Positions 1 to 6,279 are shown, numbered from the stretch's first letter. The stretch: 6,312 nucleotides of DNA from Gammaproteobacteria bacterium (GCA_026713405.1 JAPOON010000784.1:1-6312), one strand, 5' to 3'. The notes: generated by a model from the letters alone, not told the origin. Numbers and translations are program-made.

Positions 1-1
1 G

Positions 2-343
2 CGCTTCGACTACATGCTCAATTGCCAGGGCTGCCACCTGCCCGACGGCGACAGCGCCGGAGACGTGCCGCGCATGAAGGGCTTTGTAGGCAATTTTCTA
101 AAGGTGCCCGGCGGACGCGAGTTCCTGGTGCAGGTGCCCGGCTCGGCCAACGCCCCGCTGGACGACGCCCGGCTGGCAGCACTGCTGAACTGGATGCTCC
201 TCGAAATCAGCCGCGATGAGCTGCCCGTGGACTTCCGTCCCTATACGCCGGAAGAAGTGGGCGAATACCGCACCATGACGCTGCGGGACGTACTGCAGAC
301 CCGGGCGCAACTCATCCAGAAAGTCGCGCTGCTGCCGCCGTAA
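2..343 (+). CDS. c-type cytochrome, 5' end cut off by the window
   Basis: This is the C-terminal 113 residues of a mono-heme c-type cytochrome that would act in the periplasm as an electron carrier. The reading frame is open to the left edge, so the true start and any signal peptide lie outside; the first Met (base 14) is probably internal. A heme-attachment site CQGCH is at visible residues 8-12, followed by LPDGDSAGDVPRMKG, which resembles the post-heme loop of small class I cytochromes. The usual Met-Pro axial-ligand stretch is not obvious. Candidate sixth ligands are Met25 in PRMKG or the Met in LLNWML near residue 61. The stretch after PGGREFLVQVPG is a recognisable cytochrome-like segment. 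It lies convergent to the amine dehydrogenase light chain, and I infer that it could accept electrons from that enzyme. The cytochrome call is firm; the partner is a guess. Confidence 0.85.
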   Translation, partial: RFDYMLNCQGCHLPDGDSAGDVPRMKGFVGNFLKVPGGREFLVQVPGSANAPLDDARLAALLNWMLLEISRDELPVDFRPYTPEEVGEYRTMTLRDVLQTRAQLIQKVALLPP

Positions 344-483
344 TCGCCGCGGGCGCGCGCGCCTCTTCCTCCCGCTGCCAGGCCGGTGCTGACCGACACG
401 GTCCCGGTTGCCGGTCGCAGGTTCCAGACCAGAACTCCTGTTCATCCATATGGGCCGAAGCCCGGCAGGGGATGTTCAGGCGG
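344..483. other. Convergent intergenic spacer between cytochrome and light-chain genes
   Basis: The 140 bases separate two converging stop codons and show no convincing ORF. A self-complementary GC run (GGCGCGCGCGCC, 352-363) is followed by a pyrimidine-rich stretch, and a looser imperfect hairpin with arms GACCG and CGGTC spans 391-416. Either could help end transcription from the left or the right, but neither has a proper run of T residues, so I do not call an intrinsic terminator. Confidence 0.4.
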
Positions 484-1026
484 TCAGGCGTCCTCGAGGC
501 CAATGCCCAGGATGACCGCGGTCGAGCAATGGTAGACCGTCGAGCGCGTGCCCATGCACCAGTTGATGTCGTTGTTCGCCTGGGGGCGATAGACGGGGCG
601 GTCGTCCTCGTTGCGGTTGCACAGGCAGCGCCCGCAACTGCTCTTGCCGCAGCAGTCGTTGTAGGAGATCACGTAGTTCCTGCCGTCGGCCGGGTTGTGG
701 CAGGTGCCGATCCACGTAATTGGAGACATCTCCGTGCCCGGCGGACAGGCGTTCTGGGTTCCCCCGCAGCAACTGCACAGAAAACCGTCTATGCCGCAAT
801 AGCGCCAGTATTCGCAGGTGGAGGGGTCGCCCGGATCTTTGGGGTTGCCGGTCTGCTGTGCCGGCACATCGTCCACCGCGCCCGTGCTTGCCCGGGCCAC
901 GGGCAAGAGCGGCACGGCGCCGGCGCCGGCCATCAACGCACCCAGCCCCCCGAGGAAACCGCGGCGGGACGTACGCCTTGCCACGCTCCGCGAGCGGTCC
1001 TCGATCATTCGGTCCAACCATTTCAT
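484..1026 (-). CDS. TTQ amine dehydrogenase light (beta) chain, AADH-like
   Basis: This is the catalytic small subunit of a quinoprotein amine dehydrogenase, which oxidises a primary amine to aldehyde plus ammonia in the periplasm using tryptophan tryptophylquinone. The 180-residue precursor has a twin-arginine signal (SRRGFLG, residues 20-26) and a likely cleavage after ARA (46), as is usual for this subunit. By recalled alignment, Trp105 and Trp156 match the two TTQ tryptophans (57 and 108 in Paracoccus MADH, the same 51-residue spacing). Asp80 and Asp124 match the catalytic Asp32 and Asp76. Fourteen cysteines follow residue 70, including GFLCSCC and CCGKSSCGRCLC, which resemble Alcaligenes AADH more than MADH (12 cysteines). 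The Thr122/172 position is Ser168, and Tyr165 sits where MADH has Tyr119. A strong GGGAGG lies 9 bases before the ATG. The gene is 27 bases downstream of the heavy chain, so the two are co-transcribed. Confidence 0.95.
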   Translation of the reverse strand: MKWLDRMIEDRSRSVARRTSRRGFLGGLGALMAGAGAVPLLPVARASTGAVDDVPAQQTGNPKDPGDPSTCEYWRYCGIDGFLCSCCGGTQNACPPGTEMSPITWIGTCHNPADGRNYVISYNDCCGKSSCGRCLCNRNEDDRPVYRPQANNDINWCMGTRSTVYHCSTAVILGIGLEDA

Positions 1027-1053
1027 CCCGTAGATCCTCCCGCCTCGGCGCAG

Positions 1054-2205
1054 TTACTGGATGGCGTGCACCATGTACGGCGTCTCGCCCAGCGACCCCA
1101 CCGTGCGCAGCCACTCGCCGGTGCCGCCGTCGTAGATGTCGAGTTGCCCGGCAATGTTGACGGCCAGCAGCTTCGGCTCTTCGCCTTCGGTCGCGGCGAA
1201 ACTCAAGCCGGGCACGCGCAGTTCAAAACGCGCCAGGCGCTCCCCTGAAGCGGTATCGAACAGCCAGGCTTCCGGGGCCGGATCCTTGTGGCTGCCCTCG
1301 TATCCGTCAGGGGTCATGCCCACCCAGAGCCGGCCGGAGTCGTGCCCGGCGGTCCAGTGCCAGCCGGCGGGGCGCCAGTTCGCGGCACGTTCTTCCGCGC
1401 TGGTCAGCCACCATCGATCGAGAATGCGCGGGGTATCCCCGGACACGTCGATGGGCTGGACTTCGCCGCCGTAGCTCACGAAGTGCCACACCCCGTCGAT
1501 GCTGGCAGCCTTTTCGGAAAGCGGGTCATTGTCGATATCGTTGAACGCTGCGCTCGACCACCGGCTCGCCTCGGCGCCGGCAGCGTCGAGTGTCACCGCA
1601 AGCAGCTTGCCGTCGCCGCACAGCATCACGAACCCCCCCGCTGCATCGGGATAGACCAGCGCGCAACCGGGTGCCGGAATCTCCCCTGCCAGCGCGCGCT
1701 TGTCGAGATCGATGACCGACACCGAGGTGCCGGGGTTCTGGTTCCAGATGAGCAGGAAGCGATCGTCGGCGGTCACCGCCGAATTGCCGAGATTGATGAC
1801 GGTGTTGGCGCGCCGCGGCGGCAGTTCGATTTCCGCCTGCAGTGCCAGGTTGGCGAAATCGTAGACGGCGACGAAATCCTGGCGCTCGCCCCGCACGCCG
1901 CGGCTGTGGATGGTCTCGCCCACGTAGAACTCGCCGCGGGCGACCGAGTGGTTCAGCGTGGCGAACTGGCCGGCGCTGAGCATGCCCTTGAAGCGCCGCG
2001 TCTCGATATCCACCAGCGAGAAGCTCGAATCGATCAGGCTGCCGAAGGCGAAGTCGTGCACCATCGCGTAGGTTTCCGGGTACGGCACCGACAGGGTGAC
2101 GATGTTTGGAACCGGTTCCGACTGCAATTGCGCCTGGGCGGCGAGCGGCCAGGCCAGCAGCAGAACCAGGGCGGCATGTTGCGTGATTCGGCGGAATTTC
2201 TGCAT
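1054..2205 (-). CDS. TTQ amine dehydrogenase heavy (alpha) chain, AADH-like
   Basis: This is the large, non-catalytic subunit of the alpha2beta2 amine dehydrogenase, a seven-bladed beta-propeller that holds the TTQ subunit and shapes its substrate channel in the periplasm. I start it at base 2205 (383 residues): the protein then opens with a clean Sec signal, MQKFRRI plus a hydrophobic run ending AAQA (cleavage near residue 25), and AAGGGA precedes the ATG by 7 bases. A longer reading from 2283 adds 26 residues that would bury the signal. Segments that match the AADH heavy chain as I recall it include IELPPRR (126-132), NPGTSVSVID (157-166), a Cys181/Cys196 pair with CGDGKLL, HFVSYGGEV (241-249), PDGYEGSHKDPAPEAW (299-314) and a propeller-like C-terminus. 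It is first in a two-gene operon with the light chain, with no mauE or mauD between them, and is transcribed from the divergent region to its right. Substrate is unknown. Confidence 0.93.
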   Translation of the reverse strand: MQKFRRITQHAALVLLLAWPLAAQAQLQSEPVPNIVTLSVPYPETYAMVHDFAFGSLIDSSFSLVDIETRRFKGMLSAGQFATLNHSVARGEFYVGETIHSRGVRGERQDFVAVYDFANLALQAEIELPPRRANTVINLGNSAVTADDRFLLIWNQNPGTSVSVIDLDKRALAGEIPAPGCALVYPDAAGGFVMLCGDGKLLAVTLDAAGAEASRWSSAAFNDIDNDPLSEKAASIDGVWHFVSYGGEVQPIDVSGDTPRILDRWWLTSAEERAANWRPAGWHWTAGHDSGRLWVGMTPDGYEGSHKDPAPEAWLFDTASGERLARFELRVPGLSFAATEGEEPKLLAVNIAGQLDIYDGGTGEWLRTVGSLGETPYMVHAIQ

Positions 2206-2212
2206 CTGAAGT

Positions 2213-2219
2213 TCCCTTT
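2213..2219 (-). promoter_or_regulatory. Ribosome binding site deciding the heavy-chain start
   Basis: On the minus strand AAAGGGA lies 7 bases before the ATG at 2205-2203. It supports starting the heavy chain there rather than at the in-frame ATG 78 bases upstream, and it agrees with the signal peptide beginning at this Met. Confidence 0.7.
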
Positions 2220-2305
2220 CAGGCCCACCCGGCCATGGTTGAGAACGACGAACCACGTGGCGGGCAGCTACCCGGCTGTCCACCCTCGGTCGTGCTCAAA
2301 AACCC

Positions 2306-2334
2306 CTTGAAAATAGCGATTCTCTATTTACAAG
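2306..2334. promoter_or_regulatory. 29-bp near-perfect palindrome, candidate operator
   Basis: The arms CTTGAAAATAG (2306-2316) and CTATTTACAAG (2324-2334) surround a 7-base centre on base 2320; 12 of 14 base pairs match across the dyad. An extra direct copy of CTATTT lies at 2344-2349, exactly 20 bases after the one at 2324. The site covers the -10 and spacer of the leftward promoter and the -35 of the rightward promoter, so a bound protein could affect both. The TetR-family protein encoded at 5434-6096 is the only DNA-binding regulator in the window and is the natural candidate; that link is inference. Confidence 0.7.
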
Positions 2335-2338
2335 TCAA
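2310..2338 (-). promoter_or_regulatory. Sigma70-like promoter for the amine dehydrogenase operon
   Basis: Read on the minus strand there is TTGACT (plus bases 2338-2333), a 17-base spacer and TATTTT (2315-2310). This matches the -35 box at 5 of 6 positions and the -10 box at 4 of 6. Transcription would begin near 2303 and leave an untranslated leader of about 100 bases before the heavy-chain ATG at 2205. The promoter lies in the most AT-rich part of the window. Confidence 0.6.
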
Positions 2339-2356
2339 CTGTACTATTTTTAGAAT
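2327..2356 (+). promoter_or_regulatory. Sigma70-like promoter for the TonB-dependent receptor
   Basis: TTTACA (2327-2332), an 18-base spacer and TAGAAT (2351-2356) each match consensus at 5 of 6 positions. The start would be near 2363, about 44 bases before the receptor ATG. Its -35 box directly abuts that of the leftward promoter (2333-2338), so two polymerases could hardly occupy both at once. Confidence 0.6.
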
Positions 2357-2406
2357 GCAGGTGGATCAGTTCATGCCTCATAGAGGGAATAGACAGGAGA
2401 GCAAGC

Positions 2407-4590
2407 ATGTCGGTTCGAATAGCAGTATCTCTTTTTGCCGGCCTCGTCCTCGCGCTGCCGCTGCACGCGGCCGTCATCGAAGAAGTGGTGGTCACCGCCC
2501 AGAAACGCGAACAGAACGCCCAGGATGTGGGCATCGCCATCAGCGCGGTGACGGGCGATCAGATGCGCCAGCTCGGCTACACGAATGCCCAGCAGGTTAC
2601 CGCGCTCGCCCCGGGCGTCCATACCGTGCAGCCCAACGGCGAGGCCAACTACGCCATCGCCATGCGCGGCGTCGCCGCCAACGATTTCACCACCAACGTC
2701 GAGAGCCCGGTGGCGATCTATCTCGACGAGGTGTACATCAGCCAGATGTCCGGCAGCGGCTTCATGCTGTTCGACATGGAGCGGGTGGAACTGCTGCGCG
2801 GCCCCCAGGGCACCCTCTACGGCCGCAACGCCACCGGTGGGCTGGCCCACTTCGTCACCGTCAAGCCCTCACAGGAGGTGAGCGGCTACGGGCAGTTGAC
2901 GGTCGGCAGCTACGACCAGGTGAAATTCGAGGGCGCCGTCGGCGGCGGCCTGGCCGAGGGCATCTCGGCCCGGGTCTCGGTGGCTACCCACGACAACAAC
3001 GGCTACGTCAAGAACCGTTTGCTGGACGAGCGCCTGAACAACGCCAACGACTGGACCGGGCGCGTGCAGGTGCTGTTCGAGCCGTCGGATTCGTTCGACG
3101 TGCTGCTGAACTACCGCCGCTCGGAGCAGGACATCGACACCGGCTTCTTCGAGCACGTCAGCGCCAATGTCAGCGGCGTGCTGACGCCGAACGAAGTGAA
3201 CCAGGTGCTCGGCTACATCGACAACGACGGCGATGTCTACGAGGGCGACTACGACCGGGGCGGCCACAACGACCTGGTCACCGGGGGTTTCACGGCCACC
3301 GCCAACTGGGATTTCGACAATTTCACGCTGACCTCCATCACCGACTACTCCACGGTGACCCGCGACTACATCGAGGATTCCGATGCCTCCCCCGTGCCGC
3401 TTTTCAATTTCTTCCTCACCACCGATGCGGAGCAGTTCTCCCAGGAAGTACGCGTGAGCGGCTCGACCGAGACCATGGACTGGGTTGCCGGCGTCTACTA
3501 CCTAGACCTGTCCGTGGACGACTCCAACGGTGCGGAAACCGACCCGTTCATAGACCCGGCCGGCGACACGCCGGACATTAGCGGCCTGGACAACCCCTAC
3601 GAGACCAACACGGAATCCTGGTCGGTCTTCGGGCAGATCGAACGGCGGCTCGGCGACAACCTCACCGGCATCCTCGGCGCCCGCTGGATACGGGACGAGA
3701 AGGACCACAACTACGTGGTCAACGTCGTCGACTTCATACCGGGCACCGTGCAGCGCAACGGCAACCCCAGCATCCTCGTACAGCTTGCCAATTACAGCGG
3801 CGAGCGGGAAGACGACGAGTTCTCCGTGCGCGCCGCGCTGAACTACGACCTCGGCGAGGACGTCATGATCTACGGAAGCTGGAACCGGGGCGTCAAGGGC
3901 GGTGGCTACAACGCGCCGGTGTTCCCGCTCAACCCGCCGCTCGGCTACGACGACGCCACCATGAGCTACGACCCGGAGCAGCTCGATGCCTTCGAGGTGG
4001 GCTTCAAGTCGCGCCTCGCCGGCGGCCTCGCCATCTTCAACGGCGCCGCCTACTACTACGACTACAAGGACTACCAGGCCTTCCAGATCATCGGCCTGGA
4101 CACCATCACCACCAACGCCAACGCCGACTCCTACGGCTTCGAGCTGGAGCTGCAGGCAACGCCCACTGACGGGCTGGACGTGATCCTGGGCATGGCCTAC
4201 AACGATATCGAGGTGAGCCTGGGCGACGGGCCGAAGACCACCTCGGTGCAGTCGCCCAAGTGGAACCTGAACGGGCTGGTGCGCTACGCCTGGCCGTTCG
4301 CCGGCGGTGAACTGGCCGCGCAGTTCGATGCGCTGTACCGGTCGAAGCACTATTTCTCGCTGACCGGCCTGGAAACCGTCGAGGAGAACGGCTACACGAT
4401 CACCAACGCCTCGCTCAGCTACACCAGCGGGAACGGTGGCTTCACGGTCACCGGGTTCGTTCACAACCTGGGCGATGTGCAGCACCTGGTGCAGACCTTC
4501 GACCTGTCCGGGCCGGATGTCTTCGGCATGGTGGAGCAGTACTACAACAAGCCGCGTTGGTGGGGTGTCAGCCTGGCGATGAATTTCTGA
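2407..4590 (+). CDS. TonB-dependent outer-membrane receptor
   Basis: This is a 727-residue outer-membrane beta-barrel that imports a ligand into the periplasm with energy from TonB-ExbBD. Residues 1-21 form a signal peptide (hydrophobic run ending PLHAA). A TonB box, IEEVVVTAQKR, follows at once (24-34). The plug domain runs to about residue 150 and includes MRGV and the highly conserved VELLRGPQGTLYGRNATGG (about 127-145). The rest is barrel, ending in the usual terminal Phe (SLAMNF). The length is normal and there is no extra N-terminal signalling domain, so it is not a FecA-type transducer. AGGAG ends 7 bases before the ATG. The style is that of receptors of unknown ligand common in gammaproteobacteria and sphingomonads; the ligand cannot be read from sequence. 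It diverges from the amine dehydrogenase operon and probably shares its control region, suggesting a substrate or metal useful to that pathway. Confidence 0.93.
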   Translation: MSVRIAVSLFAGLVLALPLHAAVIEEVVVTAQKREQNAQDVGIAISAVTGDQMRQLGYTNAQQVTALAPGVHTVQPNGEANYAIAMRGVAANDFTTNVESPVAIYLDEVYISQMSGSGFMLFDMERVELLRGPQGTLYGRNATGGLAHFVTVKPSQEVSGYGQLTVGSYDQVKFEGAVGGGLAEGISARVSVATHDNNGYVKNRLLDERLNNANDWTGRVQVLFEPSDSFDVLLNYRRSEQDIDTGFFEHVSANVSGVLTPNEVNQVLGYIDNDGDVYEGDYDRGGHNDLVTGGFTATANWDFDNFTLTSITDYSTVTRDYIEDSDASPVPLFNFFLTTDAEQFSQEVRVSGSTETMDWVAGVYYLDLSVDDSNGAETDPFIDPAGDTPDISGLDNPYETNTESWSVFGQIERRLGDNLTGILGARWIRDEKDHNYVVNVVDFIPGTVQRNGNPSILVQLANYSGEREDDEFSVRAALNYDLGEDVMIYGSWNRGVKGGGYNAPVFPLNPPLGYDDATMSYDPEQLDAFEVGFKSRLAGGLAIFNGAAYYYDYKDYQAFQIIGLDTITTNANADSYGFELELQATPTDGLDVILGMAYNDIEVSLGDGPKTTSVQSPKWNLNGLVRYAWPFAGGELAAQFDALYRSKHYFSLTGLETVEENGYTITNASLSYTSGNGGFTVTGFVHNLGDVQHLVQTFDLSGPDVFGMVEQYYNKPRWWGVSLAMNF

Positions 4591-4609
4591 AGCAGCGGCC
4601 TGACTCAAG

Positions 4610-4770
4610 CCACGACCGGCCGCCGTCGCTATATACGCGCTCTCCAGTAAGATAGGAGTTGCGCTCGGGGACGAGGTAACGGATGACATTGGCCACTTCC
4701 TCCGGCTGGCGGGCCCGGCCGAACGGCACGCTATCGATCAGCGCCGCTCTACCCTGCAGGGACAGTTTGG
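4610..4770 (-). pseudogene. Decayed C-terminal remnant of a short-chain dehydrogenase (SDR)
   Basis: On the minus strand about 50 residues read like the end of a classical SDR: RAALIDSVPFGRARQPEEVA, then VIRYLVPERNSYLTGERVYSDGG. The PFGRxxxPEEVA and SYxTGxxxxxDGG patterns are typical of the last helix and strand of this NAD(P)-dependent oxidoreductase family. Nothing upstream in the same frame carries the glycine-rich nucleotide-binding motif or the YxxxK catalytic pair; that part would fall in mauD, which is intact in the other direction. A short stretch in another frame just upstream (LAPPAGPIAKP) vaguely recalls the SDR segment before this tail, which would imply a frameshift, but this is weak. 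The open frame runs on to 4568 past the usual SDR end. I take it as a non-functional fossil. It also shows that the receptor-mauD junction was formed by replacement or insertion. Confidence 0.7.
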
Positions 4771-4842
4771 CTTCGCTATCGGACCGGCGGGAGGCGCGAG
4801 CATGAACAATCGGCCAAGAAAGCAACAGCGTCTCGTCATGCC

Positions 4843-5421
4843 ATGAACTGGCTGATCGCATCGAATCTCGGGCTGTTGGCGGCAGTGCTGGCGCTGGGCG
4901 CCGTGGTGCTGTCCCTGGCCCGCCAGATCGGCGTGCTGCACGAACGCACCGCGCCGGCCGGGGTGGCGCCGCAACGGCTCCGGCAGGGGCAATCCCTCGA
5001 CCGGTCGGCGTTGATCCTCACCAGCGTCACGGGTGCCTCCACCTCCCTGGCCGACTTCGCGCAGGGCCGCGGCCTGGCCATCCTGTTCATCGGTTCGGAC
5101 TGCCCGGTCTGCAAGGCCCTGCTCCCCGTGTTCGAGCCCACGCTCGCACACCTCGATCTCCTGACCTGCTACGCCGGCGGCAACGAGCCCGTCGATGTCC
5201 AGGCGCGCCATGCCGCGGAGAACGCACTGGATCCGGAACGCCACTTCGTCGGCCTCGACCTGGCGGCGGCACTGCAGGTCATGCTCACGCCGACCCTGGT
5301 CGTGCTCGACAGCACCGGGCAGGTGGTGCTCCGGGAAACGCTCCGGGGACCCGGGCATCTCAAACGCGCGGCCGCCCGGCTGAACCGGGCACGTCGCGCC
5401 GACGGTTCGTTCGGTACCTGA
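4843..5421 (+). CDS. mauD: MauD-like thioredoxin-fold maturation protein
   Basis: MauD is an accessory protein needed for the light chain of methylamine/aromatic amine dehydrogenases, thought to assist periplasmic disulfide formation or isomerisation. The 192-residue product has one N-terminal membrane anchor (residues 4-26) followed by RQIGVLHERTAPAG (27-40), a hallmark of MauD. A thioredoxin-fold domain carries the redox motif CPVC at 87-90 after LFIGSD, with the expected cis-Pro in LTPTLVVLD (Pro150). The length is near the family's usual 190-200. The ATG at 4843 fits the family N-terminus (MNWLIASNLGLLAAVLAL), but no good Shine-Dalgarno lies in front of it. Its usual partner mauE, normally just upstream, is missing: that space holds an SDR fossil. 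The light chain here has 14 cysteines, so a dedicated disulfide helper makes sense. It lies 12 bases before tetR and may be read from the receptor promoter. Confidence 0.9.
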   Translation: MNWLIASNLGLLAAVLALGAVVLSLARQIGVLHERTAPAGVAPQRLRQGQSLDRSALILTSVTGASTSLADFAQGRGLAILFIGSDCPVCKALLPVFEPTLAHLDLLTCYAGGNEPVDVQARHAAENALDPERHFVGLDLAAALQVMLTPTLVVLDSTGQVVLRETLRGPGHLKRAAARLNRARRADGSFGT

Positions 5422-5433
5422 GCGGATATCCTC

Positions 5434-6096
5434 ATGAACTCGACCGCCGACAACCCGAACATCAGAACCGGCAAACACAAGAAAGGACGGCGCACGGCTG
5501 CCCACATCCTCGAGCAGTCGACACAGGTACTCATGCGCGACGGGTACAGCCAGTTCTCCCTGCGCCGGGTGGCCCAGGCCGCGGGCGTGACGCTGGGCAA
5601 CCTGCAGTACTACTTTCCCACCAAGCCCGTCCTGGTGGAGGCCATGCTCGTCCACGTCATCGAGGGCTATATCGACACGTTCGACCGGCTGATGGCGGAG
5701 GTGGAGGGCCGGCCGGAAGAACAGTTGACCGCGGTACTGACCTTCGTGATCCGCGACCTGACCAGTCCCCAAACCACGGTTCTGTTCCCCGAACTCTGGT
5801 CCATGGCCAACCACGAACCGGCGGTTCAGCAGTACGTTGAAGACCTCTACGAATCTTACCGGCGCATCGTCGCCGGCCTGATCGCCAGGATCAATCCGCG
5901 CCTGTCGCCCGGGCAGGTGCGCCTGCTGACCATCTTCATCACCGCCTCAATCGAGGGACATACACCCTTCACGGGTCACGGCAAGCGCTGGGAGCACCTG
6001 ACGCCCGCGATCGAGAAAGTTGCGATCGAGACCTACATCGAGCTGATCCAGAAAGGAGACCTGCCCGAAGTGCCCCACTCGGCGTCAAACGACTAG
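5434..6096 (+). CDS. TetR/AcrR-family transcriptional regulator
   Basis: This is a 220-residue one-component regulator: an N-terminal DNA-binding domain and a C-terminal ligand-binding and dimerisation domain. Residues 19-72 form the TetR_N region. The helix-turn-helix is FSLRRVAQAAGVTLGNLQYYF (41-61), followed by PTKPVLVEAML, which matches the family pattern closely. Before it is a basic, polar tail (residues 1-18, with KHKKGRR). The C-terminal part is mostly helical and not assignable to a ligand. The gene starts 12 bases after the mauD stop with only a weak purine-rich ribosome site, so it is likely co-transcribed with mauD. Its best candidate target is the 29-bp palindrome at 2306-2334. 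If so, it would control the dehydrogenase operon, the receptor and, by read-through, itself; an amine or the derived aldehyde could be the effector. These regulatory links are inference. Confidence 0.9.
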   Translation: MNSTADNPNIRTGKHKKGRRTAAHILEQSTQVLMRDGYSQFSLRRVAQAAGVTLGNLQYYFPTKPVLVEAMLVHVIEGYIDTFDRLMAEVEGRPEEQLTAVLTFVIRDLTSPQTTVLFPELWSMANHEPAVQQYVEDLYESYRRIVAGLIARINPRLSPGQVRLLTIFITASIEGHTPFTGHGKRWEHLTPAIEKVAIETYIELIQKGDLPEVPHSASND

Positions 6097-6097
6097 G

Positions 6098-6116
6098 CGC
6101 GTCGCCAAGCGACGCG
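6098..6116 (+). terminator. Perfect 8-bp hairpin directly after tetR
   Basis: CGCGTCGC and GCGACGCG form a perfect 8-bp stem with a 3-base CAA loop, starting 2 bases after the tetR stop. There is no T-run after it, so it may act as an mRNA-stabilising end or a terminator together with the next hairpin rather than as a classical intrinsic terminator. Confidence 0.45.
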
Positions 6117-6118
6117 AT

Positions 6119-6137
6119 CAAGTTGCTCCGCAACTTG
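6119..6137 (+). terminator. Second perfect 8-bp hairpin, tandem to the first
   Basis: CAAGTTGC and GCAACTTG pair perfectly over 8 bp around a TCC loop, 2 bases after the first hairpin. The following bases (GAGAGGTTATT) are only mildly T-rich. A pair of same-sized stems with 3-base loops back to back is an unusual arrangement for a simple terminator. Confidence 0.4.
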
Positions 6138-6279
6138 GAGAGGTTATTCGAATATGCAACTCATCTGTCCACATCAAGGCCGCTCAAGGATTCTAGTGTC
6201 GTGTCACACACCGACTCTGCTCCTACGGCCAATCATTTTGGCACCTGCTTGTCAGGCTCCCGCCCACCGGGGAAAACCC
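6138..6279. other. Non-coding spacer between tetR hairpins and the right-edge gene
   Basis: No convincing ORF is seen here. Small symmetric elements are present: TATTCGAATA (6145-6154), GTGTC/CACAC units at 6197-6210, and a 5-bp hairpin GCCAA/TTGGC (6228-6242). They may be remnants or end signals of the convergent right-edge gene; none is diagnostic. Confidence 0.3.

Noticed and set aside
472..1248. A long plus-strand ORF of 258 residues opposite the light and heavy chains
   Set aside because: It is a high-GC shadow frame rich in Ala, Val, Arg and Gly, overlapping two well-recognised genes, with no family features.
2206..2283. A 26-residue N-terminal extension of the heavy chain starting at 2283
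   Set aside because: It would place the Sec signal internally, has no matching family sequence, and the ATG at 2205 has a good ribosome site.
2235..3581. A 448-residue plus-strand ORF in the frame next to the receptor
   Set aside because: It has Arg-rich low-complexity content typical of an off-frame reading of GC-rich DNA and overlaps the receptor signal peptide and plug.
4601..4640. A possible promoter for mauD with TATATA at 4630-4635
   Set aside because: No acceptable -35 box lies 16-18 bases upstream; the nearest candidate is 23 bases away.
3502..4689. A minus-strand ORF of 395 residues opposite the receptor
   Set aside because: Its Val/Gly/Ala/Glu-rich composition mirrors the receptor codons, and it has no motif or ribosome site. 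The receptor is clearly the real gene.
4738..5814. A 358-residue minus-strand ORF opposite mauD and tetR
   Set aside because: It is antisense to two genes with clear domain motifs and has no recognisable domain itself.
6192..6212. A possible insertion-sequence end (TAGTGTCGTGTCACACAC)
   Set aside because: The symmetric look suggested a transposon terminus, but no matching partner repeat or transposase fragment is visible in the window.
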